DNA from: Lichenicoccus sp965213775
GTDB lineage: Bacteria > Pseudomonadota > Alphaproteobacteria > Acetobacterales > Acetobacteraceae
Assembly (NCBI GenBank): GCA_965213775.1
Contig: CBDCAC010000004.1
Span: forward strand, 868,001 to 932,000
Reading direction: 5' to 3'
Length of the DNA stretch: 64,000 nt
The position numbers and the translations under genes are program-made. The notes under the pieces were generated by a model. That model was not told the origin of the DNA. It made no database searches and saw only the letters and a program-made list of their open reading frames with translations. Positions 8,173 through 16,541 of this stretch are shown piece by piece (position 1 is the stretch's first letter; the number at the start of each line of letters is the position of its first letter).

Positions 8173-10968
8173 ATGCATCTGTCTAGGTTGAGAGCTCTCC
8201 TGCTCTCCTCTTCGCTTGCGCCTGTGCAAATCATCCTGCCGTTCGGTGCGCAGGGTGCCCACGCACAGGACCCGGCTCAGGTACAGCCCGCGCCGCCACG
8301 TGTGACCAGCGCCAAGGCAGAACCGAGGCCCGCGGCCGCTTCGGCAGAGCAGGTCATCGTGACCGCGCAACGTGACTCGACCGAAAAGGCACTGACGGAG
8401 CAGCTGCATGCTGTCGGCGTCTCGAGCATCCTGTCCAAGGACCAGATCGAGCGCGCTCCCGAGACGAACCTGTCCGACATCCTGACCCGATTGCCCGGGC
8501 TCTCCACCTACAGCAACATGAACCAGGGCCAGGCCGCGACCGGCGAGAGCCAGTACGTGACGATACGAGGGCTGGATTCCAGCTATAACTCGTACTCCCT
8601 GAACGGCGAGCGGATCGCGCCGGCCGATCCGACCACGCGCGCGATCTCGTTCGACATGCTCGCACCCTACGGGATCACCCAGATCAACGTCAGCAAGACG
8701 ACGACGGCGGATATGGATGGCGACGCAACGGGTGGGGCGATTGATATCCGAACACCGACGGCGTACGATTTCGTCGGCGTTTACGATAAGATAACCATCC
8801 AGGGACAGCTCAACGACAAGGCTGCCGACATCGGGACCTCCGATCTCGGCGGGAACGTCGAGGTGGAGCTGGCGCGCAAATTCGGCAAGGACGACCGCTT
8901 CGGCGCCTACCTCGCCGGCTACTACCTGGAAAAGAACGTCGCGGCCGACGCCGTCTCCCCCAACTCCGCCTACGAGCCGACATTGGCCGATCAGGCGAGC
9001 CGGTCACTCGACGATGCGTCGCAACTCTCCAGTCCCGACTTCAAGTACGATGCCTACACGACCAACATAAAACGCTACGGCGGCATCCTCTCGCTGGACT
9101 ACCGGGGAGATCGCCAGACGATCTACCTGAAGGGGACCTACGGCGCCTACGACACGACGGAGAACGACAACCAGGTCTCGATACGGGGCAGCAATCTCGT
9201 CTACGCCGCCGGCGCCGCGCGGTCGGACACGGTCGAGCGCGGCCAGTATTTCGAGACCGACGACGCCGCGGAGGCGCTGACGACGCAGAAGCTCGGCGGC
9301 ACGACCGATCTCGGGCCGATCGGTCTGGCTTACGACCTGTTCAACAGCTACGGCGTCGAGTCGAGTCCGAACCAGTTCGAGGCGAGCCTCTATCCGGCGA
9401 CCATGATCCAGGGGCCGGTCACGTTCGACGTCGCCGGCACGACCCTGCCGCGGGTCGCCGGTTCTCCGGGGGTGCTGGCGGCGCTCGACAATCAGGACCT
9501 CGACCGGTTCTGGAAGACGCAAGGGCGTGACGCCTCCAGCACCGCGGACACCTACGGCATCCATGCCGATGCGATCTACCGCGTCGATACGCCCTTCCTG
9601 AGCGCGCTGCATGTCGGCTTCAAGATCAGCGACACCGATCGCCAAACCTGGGAACGTCCGTACTTCCACGACGACAATAACTTCGTCTTCGGCGGGCCGT
9701 TCTTCGGCGGTCCGAACTACTCCTCGACCGAGGCCGTCGGGCCTGCGGTGGGCGCGATACCCGGACAGCAGGTCAACCTGTTCGGAGGTGCCGCCGGTTC
9801 GATCAGGCTCCTGGATCGCAACTGGATCGGCGAGCAGATCCTGCCCTACAAGTATCGCAACGATCCTGACGGGGCGGGGATCTACACCCAGAACGATTAC
9901 GACGCGAACACCGCGCGCGGCTCCGAGAAGATCTATGCCGGCTACGTCATGCTCGATATGCGGGTGGGTCAGGTGCATATCTATCCGGGGTTCCGCTACG
10001 AATGGACGAACTTCAGCGGCGAGCACTGGGTATCCAACGGCGATGACGCGACCGGTCAGTTCGCCCGCGCCGACCAGATGTACGGCGAGCCTCTGCCGGT
10101 TATCAACATCGACTGGCGGCCTACCGACGAGAGCGTGGTGCGCTTCTCGGCGCGCCGCAGCTTCTCGCGCCCGGCCTACGGCTTGATCAACGGCGCCACC
10201 TCGATCACGCTCGACTCGCTCACCAATCAGATCACCTCGGTGTCCGAGCCCAACCCGAACCTGCGGCCGAGCACCGCGACCGATCTCGACTTCTCCGCCG
10301 AGATCTATAACCGCAACGGTGGCGTCGTCTCTGCGTCGGCGTACTACAAGATCATCGACAAGTTCATCTTCACGTCGGTGAGTGGAACGGCGAACAGCGC
10401 GACCCTGGGCGGCAACGTCCCGAGCAACGCCTTCGAGGCCAACGGCACGCTGTTTTCCATGCCGCAGAACGGCGACGGGGCGACTCTCGCCGGGCTGGAA
10501 CTCAACACCGAGCAACGCCTGTCGTGGCTGCCTGGGCTGCTGTCCGGCTTCGGCTTCAACGGCAACGTCACTCTCCAGCAGAGCAGCGCACAGAGCGGCA
10601 TGACCGGCCACGCGACGACAGACCTGCCGCGGGCTCCGGAGCTGCTATACAACCTGGGTATATTCTACGCGAAGTACAATTTCCGGGCCGACCTTAACTA
10701 CAACTATACCGGAGAGCAGCTGCTGAGCCTGAACACGGCCGCGCCGGATTTCTATCTTCAGCCGACGACCCGGCTCGACCTGACGATGCAGTATCGCTTC
10801 CCGAGGGGGTTGGTCGCCTCCGTCGCGATGCAGAACCTGCTCGACGGCCCGGCCTACTGGGAGACGGAAGGCAAGGGACGGTCGTTTCTTGCCTACGACT
10901 CGAGCGCGAACGGCGCCTATGTCCAGACCGGGCGGGTGTTCCTGGCAGGTGCGTCGGTGCAGTTCTGA
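8173..10968 (+). CDS. TonB-dependent outer-membrane receptor
   Basis: A 931-residue receptor. A signal peptide (residues 1-30, ending AQGAHAQ) is followed by EQVIVTAQRDSTEKAL in the TonB-box position. The plug domain has APETNLSDILTRLPGLSTYS, YVTIRGLDSSYNSYSLNGER and GGAIDIRT. A long 22-strand barrel follows and ends in the aromatic terminus AGASVQF. Receptors of this sort import large or scarce ligands using TonB energy. The ligand is not readable. The flanking phytase and PI-PLC-like enzymes and the upstream PHO-like box suggest a phosphorus-containing substrate. The frame is intact and the length is normal. Confidence 0.9.
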   Translation: MHLSRLRALLLSSSLAPVQIILPFGAQGAHAQDPAQVQPAPPRVTSAKAEPRPAAASAEQVIVTAQRDSTEKALTEQLHAVGVSSILSKDQIERAPETNLSDILTRLPGLSTYSNMNQGQAATGESQYVTIRGLDSSYNSYSLNGERIAPADPTTRAISFDMLAPYGITQINVSKTTTADMDGDATGGAIDIRTPTAYDFVGVYDKITIQGQLNDKAADIGTSDLGGNVEVELARKFGKDDRFGAYLAGYYLEKNVAADAVSPNSAYEPTLADQASRSLDDASQLSSPDFKYDAYTTNIKRYGGILSLDYRGDRQTIYLKGTYGAYDTTENDNQVSIRGSNLVYAAGAARSDTVERGQYFETDDAAEALTTQKLGGTTDLGPIGLAYDLFNSYGVESSPNQFEASLYPATMIQGPVTFDVAGTTLPRVAGSPGVLAALDNQDLDRFWKTQGRDASSTADTYGIHADAIYRVDTPFLSALHVGFKISDTDRQTWERPYFHDDNNFVFGGPFFGGPNYSSTEAVGPAVGAIPGQQVNLFGGAAGSIRLLDRNWIGEQILPYKYRNDPDGAGIYTQNDYDANTARGSEKIYAGYVMLDMRVGQVHIYPGFRYEWTNFSGEHWVSNGDDATGQFARADQMYGEPLPVINIDWRPTDESVVRFSARRSFSRPAYGLINGATSITLDSLTNQITSVSEPNPNLRPSTATDLDFSAEIYNRNGGVVSASAYYKIIDKFIFTSVSGTANSATLGGNVPSNAFEANGTLFSMPQNGDGATLAGLELNTEQRLSWLPGLLSGFGFNGNVTLQQSSAQSGMTGHATTDLPRAPELLYNLGIFYAKYNFRADLNYNYTGEQLLSLNTAAPDFYLQPTTRLDLTMQYRFPRGLVASVAMQNLLDGPAYWETEGKGRSFLAYDSSANGAYVQTGRVFLAGASVQF

Positions 10969-10985
10969 CGAGCTGCGCGGCCGAT

Positions 10986-12080
10986 ATGAACGACGTGGCG
11001 GTGCAGTCCACCCCCGGCAGGCGGCGTCTCCTGCTCGGGCTTCTCACCGCGGCGGCGCTGCCGTCCCGGCGGGTGGCGAGAGGATCGTCGGTCGCCGCGG
11101 CGCGCGGCGCGGCTGGTCCGCGGACCTCGTCGGATCGACGTCGGATGACCGCCTGGATGACCGCGCTGCCCGACCGGTTGAGCCTGTCGGAGATCACGAT
11201 CCCCGGCACGCATGACAGCGCGACCCGCGGGGCTCCGCGCATTGCGCGATGTCAGGACATGACGCTGCTCGAGCAGCTGAGGGCCGGCATCCGCTTCCTC
11301 GACATCCGCTGCAACGTCGATGGTGACGGCCTCAGCCTCTATCACGGTCCCGTTGCGCTCGGCCTGTCGTTCGAGAGCGACGTGCGCGACGCCTGTCTCG
11401 GCTTCATCGCGTCGTATCCTGCCGAGACCGTCATCCTGCTGGTCAGCAACGAGAGCGGCCGGGACGGCGCACGCTTCGAAGCCCTGATCCGCCGGATGAT
11501 CCAGGAAGATCCTGCGCGATGGTATCTCGATGACCGAACCCCCTCGCTGGGGCAGGCCCGCGGACGGCTGGTGCTGATCAGACGCTTCCCGGTGGCCGTC
11601 GGCGGAGCATTCGGCCTCGATGGCACAGGATGGGTCGACAATAAGAGCTTCGAGATCGCCGGGCCGGCGGCGCTGGAGATACAGGACCAGTATATCGTGC
11701 CCTCGATCGGCGACATCGCCCGGAAGTGGCACGCGATCCACGGCCTGCTCGAGAAGTCCCGCTCGCGGGCCGCGGGAACCTGGATGATAAACTACTGCAG
11801 CGGCACTTCGGGGCGTCGCCCGGATCCGGATCATCTCGGCGCAGGCTCCGCCATCCCGGACGCCGCGGCACCCTATCCGGATCAGGTCGCCAGGGGGATA
11901 GACGGCGTAGCAGGCGAGAATCGGAGGTTGCTGTGCTATGTTCGCGAGCTCAGGCCGAGGCGAAATTTAGGGACGATCATGCTGGATTACGCGGAGCATC
12001 CGATCAGCGAGGAACTGATCGGCGCATTGATCGGCCTCAACTTCAAGAGCACGGCGCGCTGGCGCGGCCAGCAGATGTAG
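10986..12080 (+). CDS. Phosphatidylinositol-specific phospholipase C-like phosphodiesterase, exported
   Basis: A 364-residue protein whose residues 55-330 form a PI-PLC X-like domain. ITIPGTHDSATRG holds the first catalytic His, FLDIRCN a conserved acidic/Arg pair and LSLYHGPVALGLSFESDV the second His. GWVDNKSFEI and the C-terminal part also fit bacterial PI-PLC. The N-terminus has a twin-arginine-like segment (GRRRLLLGLLTAAALP), so export is likely. Bacterial PI-PLCs cleave phosphatidylinositol to diacylglycerol and cyclic inositol phosphate. It begins 17 bases after the receptor stop, in what looks like one operon with it. The ribosome-binding site before the ATG is weak. Confidence 0.8.
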   Translation: MNDVAVQSTPGRRRLLLGLLTAAALPSRRVARGSSVAAARGAAGPRTSSDRRRMTAWMTALPDRLSLSEITIPGTHDSATRGAPRIARCQDMTLLEQLRAGIRFLDIRCNVDGDGLSLYHGPVALGLSFESDVRDACLGFIASYPAETVILLVSNESGRDGARFEALIRRMIQEDPARWYLDDRTPSLGQARGRLVLIRRFPVAVGGAFGLDGTGWVDNKSFEIAGPAALEIQDQYIVPSIGDIARKWHAIHGLLEKSRSRAAGTWMINYCSGTSGRRPDPDHLGAGSAIPDAAAPYPDQVARGIDGVAGENRRLLCYVRELRPRRNLGTIMLDYAEHPISEELIGALIGLNFKSTARWRGQQM

Positions 12081-12122
12081 AACACTTGCTACACCGATCA
12101 GCATGCAGTTTTCGGCTGCTCA

Positions 12123-12512
12123 TCACCGGTCATTGCATGCGCAAGACTGCGCGACCGTGTGCGGCGTGATCGTGTAGCCGAACGGGTCGCGGAACGCGAA
12201 GTAGCGGCCAAACGGTTCATCCTTGGGCGCGAAGACGATCGGCGTGCCCTGCTCGACGAGATGGTCGTGCAGGGCGTCGGCGTCATCGCAGCCGAACCAG
12301 ATCGCGACGCCCCAGCCAAGCCTGTCCGGATCGCCCAGGTCGACCATGGGCGTGCGGACGGCGAACGGGATCGGCTTGGTGTCGAACACGACGGCGCCCG
12401 GCGGGCTATGGGTGGCGACCTTCAGCCCGACGACCTTCGTGTAGAATGTCCGTGCAGCCTCGAGATCTTCGGCCTGGATGCCGATGAAGTCGGGTCCGAT
12501 CAGATGGGGCAT
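12123..12512 (-). CDS. Glyoxalase/bleomycin-resistance (VOC) family protein
   Basis: A 129-residue single-domain VOC protein. DFIGIQAEDLEAARTFYTKV at the N-terminus and GRYFAFRDPFGYTITPH at the C-terminus mark the two beta-alpha-beta-beta-beta halves. Such proteins are metal-dependent lyases, dioxygenases or drug-binding proteins; the activity is not readable. The ATG at 12512 has AAGGAAAG about 8 bases upstream, better supported than the longer open frame. It is divergent from the adjacent marR-type gene with 67 bases between, so that regulator probably controls it. Confidence 0.82.
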   Translation of the reverse strand: MPHLIGPDFIGIQAEDLEAARTFYTKVVGLKVATHSPPGAVVFDTKPIPFAVRTPMVDLGDPDRLGWGVAIWFGCDDADALHDHLVEQGTPIVFAPKDEPFGRYFAFRDPFGYTITPHTVAQSCACNDR

Positions 12513-12545
12513 GGCTGGGCTTTCCTTCGCGACGCGCGCCTCCAA

Positions 12546-12561
12546 TATCAGTGTGCTGATA
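12546..12561. promoter_or_regulatory. Palindromic operator in the VOC/marR divergent promoter
   Basis: TATCAG, TGTG, CTGATA forms a perfect 6-4-6 inverted repeat in the 67-base gap between two divergent starts. Size and placement are typical of a MarR-family operator repressing both genes. Function is inferred. Confidence 0.55.
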
Positions 12562-12579
12562 CTGTTGTGAGGGCCCTAT

Positions 12580-13029
12580 ATGTCAAGCCAGGAGGCCGGC
12601 TCGCGGATGGGCGATCCATACGCGACGATCGGCTTCGCCCTGAAGCAGGCTCAACAGGCGCTGCGCACCCGCCTGGACTCCGGACTGCGGGAGATCGGGC
12701 TCACCACGCCGCAATATGCGGTCCTCGCCTTCCTGGAAGTCGAAGAGGGTGCTTCCAACGCCGCGCTGGCACGCCGCGCCTTCGTGACCCCGCAAACGAT
12801 GCAGGCGATCCTGGTGGCACTCGAGCGCGCAGGCTTCATCGCGCGGACACCGCATCCCGAACACGGGCGCGTTCGAACGACCGAGCTGACGGCGTCAGGT
12901 CGCGGCGCGCTGGCAGCGGCCGGTGGGATCGTGGCCGATGCGGAAGCGCGGGTACGCGACGCTGCGGCGCCGCTTGATCCCCAGTCGGTCACCGCGATGC
13001 TGCTGCGGCTCGCCGACGCGCTTCGCTGA
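12580..13029 (+). CDS. MarR-family transcriptional regulator
   Basis: A 149-residue winged-helix regulator. The core reads LREIGLTTPQYAVLAFLEVE, NAALARRAFVTPQTMQAILV (recognition helix), LERAGFIARTPHPEHGRV and TTELTASGRGAL, the canonical MarR order of helix, helix-turn-helix and wing. These proteins act as dimers on palindromic operators and often respond to phenolic or oxidant ligands. A matching palindrome lies in the short gap shared with the divergent VOC gene, so autoregulation plus control of that gene is likely. The ATG at 12580 follows the operator directly; a second in-frame ATG at codon 10 is possible. Confidence 0.88.
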   Translation: MSSQEAGSRMGDPYATIGFALKQAQQALRTRLDSGLREIGLTTPQYAVLAFLEVEEGASNAALARRAFVTPQTMQAILVALERAGFIARTPHPEHGRVRTTELTASGRGALAAAGGIVADAEARVRDAAAPLDPQSVTAMLLRLADALR

Positions 13030-13122
13030 GATGGTCGCGTCCCCCGCCCGGCGGATTTCACGGTGATCACGGTTCCAGGATGTGGCATCGGTGCGAGGCG
13101 TGATGGATCGAGGGCAAGAACG

Positions 13123-14808
13123 ATGAAGCAAGGGCGGACCCACTCGCGGACCCACTGGCGGACCCACTCGCGGACGCACTGGCGGACATGGCGCATGACG
13201 GGCCTGCTGCCACTCGTCCTCGGCCTGGCGGCCTGCGCGGGCCATGACGAATCGACATCGGACGCGGCGAGCCGGCTCATCGTCAAGACCGACAAGGGCG
13301 CGGTGCGCGGCGACGTCGCGCAGGGCGTGGAGAACTTCCTCAACATCCCCTATGCCGCGCCGCCGACCGGACCGCTTCGCTGGGCGCCCCCGCGACCGGC
13401 GGCGGCATGGAGCGACGTGAGGTCGGCGCAGGCCCCCGGGCGCTACTGCACCCAGCCGAAGAATTTCGACTCTCCCGGCGGCGCTGCGCTGGACGAGGAC
13501 TGCCTCACCCTCAACATCCAACGCCCGGTCGGAACCAAGGCCGGTGGCATGCTGCCGGTCTACGTCTATATCCATGGCGGCGGCTTCGCCACCGGCAGCG
13601 GCGTCAGGGACACCCAGGAGAAGATCGTCCGCCTGAACGGCGTCATCGGTGTCTCGTTCAACTACCGGCTCGGGGCGCTGGGCTTCCTCGCCCTGCCGGC
13701 GCTCGCCGGCGATGACGGGGAGGTCGGCAATTACGGCCTCCTGGATCAGCAGGCAGCGCTGCGTTGGGTGCAGCGCAACGTCGCGGCATTCGGCGGCGAT
13801 CCGCATCGCGTGACGATCGGCGGCGAGTCCGCCGGAGGCTGGTCGGTCTGCACCCACCTGGTGGCACCCGGCTCGGCGGGCCTGTTCTCCCAGGCAATCA
13901 TCCAGAGCGGTTCGTGCATCAGCCATAGCCTCGCCGAGGCCGAGGCGGCGGGTGCCAAGGTCGCCGCCAAGCTCGGTTGCGGCGACGGCGCGAACGCCGC
14001 ACGCTGCGTGCGCAGCAAGCCGGTCTCCGACATCCTCGCCGCACAGGACCCGCTGTATTTTCCCACCTACGGCACGCCGTTCCTGCCGGGCGACACGCGC
14101 GATGCCATCCTGTCGGGTCGCTTCTCGCATGTTCCGGTGCTGATCGGCTCCACCCGCGACGAAGGACGCTCCTTCACACACGACGCGATCGGCTGGAGCA
14201 GGAAGCGCTACGACGAGGCCGTCCGGAGCTCGTTCCGACGCAATGCGGCCGCCGTGCTGAAGGCCTATCCCTATCCGAGGCAGGATGCCGATCCCGCCGC
14301 CGTCGCCTACCAGCTCGGCGCCATCGGCACCGACGATGGGGCGCTCGGCGCCGACGACGTCGAGCACGGCATCGGCGGCTGCGGCGACCTGGCACTCACC
14401 GAGGCGCTCGCGCGCACCGTGCCGACCTGGGCCTACGAGTTCTCCCACCGCATGGGTCCCGGATGGTATCCGACACCCGGCTACGCCTGGGGTGCGGGGC
14501 ACGCCGCGGAGCTGACCTACCTCTATCCGCAGCACGAGGGCGGCAAGACCTACGCCGGCTTCACCACGTCGGAGCACGGGCTGTCCGACCAGATGGTGCG
14601 CTACTGGGGCGCCTTCATCAGCCGCGCCGATCCCAACTTGCCCGGCCAGGCCGCCTGGGATGCCTACGCTCCGGGCGACCGGATGCTGTCCCTCGACGTC
14701 GACGGCGGGACCGCCATGCTCTCCAAGGCGGCGTTCCGGACCCAGCATCGATGCGCCTTCTGGGACAGGCTGGCGGGAGCGTCGGTGATCAGGCTGCCGT
14801 CGAACTAG
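13123..14808 (+). CDS. Type-B carboxylesterase lipoprotein
   Basis: A 561-residue type-B carboxylesterase. The oxyanion block VYIHGGGFATGSGV is near residue 155, the nucleophile elbow TIGGESAGGWSV near 240 (catalytic Ser) and the EHG of TSEHGLSD near 490. The N-terminus carries LVLGLAACAGHDE, a lipobox with the modifiable Cys, so the enzyme is probably anchored in a membrane facing the periplasm. The ATG at 13123 was chosen; it reads through a tandem repeat (RTHSRTHW twice) before the signal sequence. An ATG at 13195 would begin right at the lipoprotein signal and may be the true start. It hydrolyses esters; the substrate is unknown. Confidence 0.82.
   Translation: MKQGRTHSRTHWRTHSRTHWRTWRMTGLLPLVLGLAACAGHDESTSDAASRLIVKTDKGAVRGDVAQGVENFLNIPYAAPPTGPLRWAPPRPAAAWSDVRSAQAPGRYCTQPKNFDSPGGAALDEDCLTLNIQRPVGTKAGGMLPVYVYIHGGGFATGSGVRDTQEKIVRLNGVIGVSFNYRLGALGFLALPALAGDDGEVGNYGLLDQQAALRWVQRNVAAFGGDPHRVTIGGESAGGWSVCTHLVAPGSAGLFSQAIIQSGSCISHSLAEAEAAGAKVAAKLGCGDGANAARCVRSKPVSDILAAQDPLYFPTYGTPFLPGDTRDAILSGRFSHVPVLIGSTRDEGRSFTHDAIGWSRKRYDEAVRSSFRRNAAAVLKAYPYPRQDADPAAVAYQLGAIGTDDGALGADDVEHGIGGCGDLALTEALARTVPTWAYEFSHRMGPGWYPTPGYAWGAGHAAELTYLYPQHEGGKTYAGFTTSEHGLSDQMVRYWGAFISRADPNLPGQAAWDAYAPGDRMLSLDVDGGTAMLSKAAFRTQHRCAFWDRLAGASVIRLPSN
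13135..13191 (+). repeat. 12-base tandem repeat at the 5' end of the esterase gene
   Basis: Four and a half copies of a 12-base unit (CGGACCCACTCG / CGGACCCACTGG, alternating at the eleventh base) occupy 13135-13191. The unit is a whole number of codons, so copy-number change would alter the N-terminus by four residues without breaking the frame. Confidence 0.8.
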
Positions 14809-14842
14809 AGCATCATCGAAGACCGACGGTCAGGAGGCAAGG

Positions 14843-14947
14843 CTGGGCTCTGCCCAGACCGGCCAAAGGCCTAGGCCTTTGGAAACCACTCAAAAGTAAT
14901 CGGATTCTCAAGGCTTCGCCTTGAGCGGGTCCAGGGCACAGCCCTGG
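14843..14947. repeat. Composite repeat of four consecutive perfect hairpins
   Basis: Four palindromes follow in 105 bases: CTGGGC/GCCCAG (14843-14857), the 20-base perfect palindrome centred on CCTAGG (14863-14882), CTCAAGGC/GCCTTGAG (14907-14925) and CCAGGGC/GCCCTGG (14931-14947). Loops are 3 bases or absent. The layout resembles dispersed intergenic REP-like elements. It sits after the esterase stop and may terminate transcription from both sides. The C-terminal end of the neighbouring aldehyde dehydrogenase relic is missing exactly where the repeat begins. Confidence 0.7.
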
Positions 14948-16279
14948 CGGCTGCCGACCGAGCGCACGATGACCGGACGCATCGAGACCGCCATGCACCA
15001 TCGCGTGGCTGACCTCGACGCCGGTCGGCCAGCCATCGGCGAGGATCCGCCCGGCCTTGCGCTCGAGGATCGGCAGCAGCCTGGCCGAGCGGGTGATCGG
15101 CCTGGTCCAGCTGCAGCGTCGCCGTGAGCTGGCCCTCCAGGCTCGATGCGACCTGCAGCATCTTCCTGGTCGCGGCACGCCACCAGCAGCGAGGCGGCGC
15201 CGAACACCTCGTCGCCGAGGCGCGGCTGGGCGAGGAACCGCGCGGCGTCGGTCGCGAACAGCACCGCGGTGCAGGGGTCGGGCGCCTCGCCGGCCTGGCC
15301 GCGCGCCACCACGCGCATCCCGCTCGCCGCCGAGCGCGCCTCGACCTCGCGATCATAGGCGGCGTGGATGGAACGGCTCAGCATCGGTGCGGCCGCGACG
15401 GCGGCCAGGCTGCGCGCGGCCGCCTCGACGAAGCGGTCGGTCGCCTCGCCGGCGACGGCGAACACCAGCCCGGGGTTGATGCAGAACTGCCCCGCGCCGA
15501 GCGCCATCGAGGCTACGGAGCCGGCCGCGATCGCGCCGCTGCGCGCGGCGAGTGCCGACGGCAGCAGGAACACCGGGTTGACCGAGCTCATCTCGGCATA
15601 CACCGGTATTGGCACCGGCCGCTGGTTGGCGGCGCGCAGCAGCGCCAGCCCGCCCGCGAGCCGGTGAAGCCGGCCGCCCGGATCCGCGGATCGCGGACCA
15701 GTGCCGCGCCCAGCGCGTGCGCGGGTCCCGACAGCATCGAGAAGACGCCTTCGGGCAGGCCCGAGCGGCGCACCGCGTGGCGCACCGCGCGGCCGACCAT
15801 CTCGCTGGCGGCGGGGTGCGACGGGTGTGCCTTGACGACCACCGGACAACCGGCGGCGAGCGCCGAGGCGGTGTCGCCGCCGGCCACCGAGAAGGCGAGC
15901 GGGAAGTTGCTGGCGCCGAACACCGCGACCGGCCCCACCGGTATGCGCCGGCTGCGCAGCTCGGGCTTGCGCAGCGGCTTGCGGTCCGCTTCCGCATGGT
16001 CGGTACGGACATCGAGCCAGGCGCCGTCGCGGACCAGGGCTGCGAACAGCCGCAGCTGCCCGGTGGTGCGGGCGAGCTCCCCGGAGAGGCGCGCGGCCGG
16101 CAGCCCAGTCTCGCGCGCCGCGCGGTCGATCAGCGCCTCGCCCAGCGCGCCGACGGAGTCCGCGATCGCCTCAAGGAGCTCGCCCGCGACGCGGGGCCGG
16201 TGGCCCGGTAGGCGCCGTCGAAGCATGCGTCGGTCGCGACGTCGCGCGACCCGATCAACAGCGCGCCATCGAGTTGCAT
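14948..16279 (-). pseudogene. Broken alpha-ketoglutaric-semialdehyde (2,5-dioxovalerate) dehydrogenase
   Basis: The minus strand holds pieces of one NADP-type aldehyde dehydrogenase in order but in several frames. MQLDGALLIGSRDVATDACF from the ATG at 16279 is the family N-terminus. VGPVAVFGASNFPLAFSVAG (cofactor site) follows, then ALGAGQFCINPGLVFAV with the catalytic Cys, and ILADGWPTGVEVSHAMVHGG near the C-terminus. Compared with the usual length of about 520 residues, some 35 residues are missing after residue 25. Frameshifts occur near 15665, 15170 and 14985, and the last 25 or so residues are lost at the hairpin repeat. The intact enzyme would finish the Weimberg-type pentose pathway. 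Confidence 0.75.
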
Positions 16280-16304
16280 GCTGTCCTTCCGTCCGCTGCG
16301 CCGG

Positions 16305-16527
16305 TCACAGCCGGATCACCTCGCCGCTGCCGTCGGCGTGGCCGACCACCATCTCGTGGGCGATGCCGACGAACAAGCCTGCTCGACCACGCCGGGGATC
16401 TCGTTGACGTGCGGCGCCAGGCCGTCGGGATCGTCGATCCGCTCCGCATGCCGTCACGCAGGGAGGTCTCGATCGCCTCGTGACCAGCGGCGAGCTTGGC
16501 GCGGTCTTGGTCGGTGCTGGGCTGCAT
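16305..16527 (-). pseudogene. rpiA: Internally deleted ribose-5-phosphate isomerase A
   Basis: The start at 16527 gives QDRAKLAAGHEAIETSLRDG, an RpiA N-terminus. Pieces of the C-terminus follow almost at once: HVNEIPGVVEQ in a second frame and LFVGIAHEMVVGHADGSGEV in a third, ending in a stop at 16305. A normal RpiA is about 220-230 residues; only about 70 codons remain, so the catalytic middle has been deleted. The remnant sits in a decayed sugar operon next to an RpiR-type regulator relic. Confidence 0.6.
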
Positions 16528-16541
16528 CAACGATCTCCCTC

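Noticed and set aside
9004..10611. 535-codon minus-strand frame inside the first TonB receptor gene
   Set aside because: It mirrors the receptor on the other strand and shows no recognisable motif; the receptor is unambiguous.
13135..13191. CRISPR-like repeats at the esterase start, and likewise at 55133
   Set aside because: Units are 12 bases and directly tandem with no spacers, so they are minisatellites, not CRISPR arrays.
12895..14748. 617-codon minus-strand frame
   Set aside because: Antisense to the esterase gene, which has all catalytic motifs; no family features in the antisense product.
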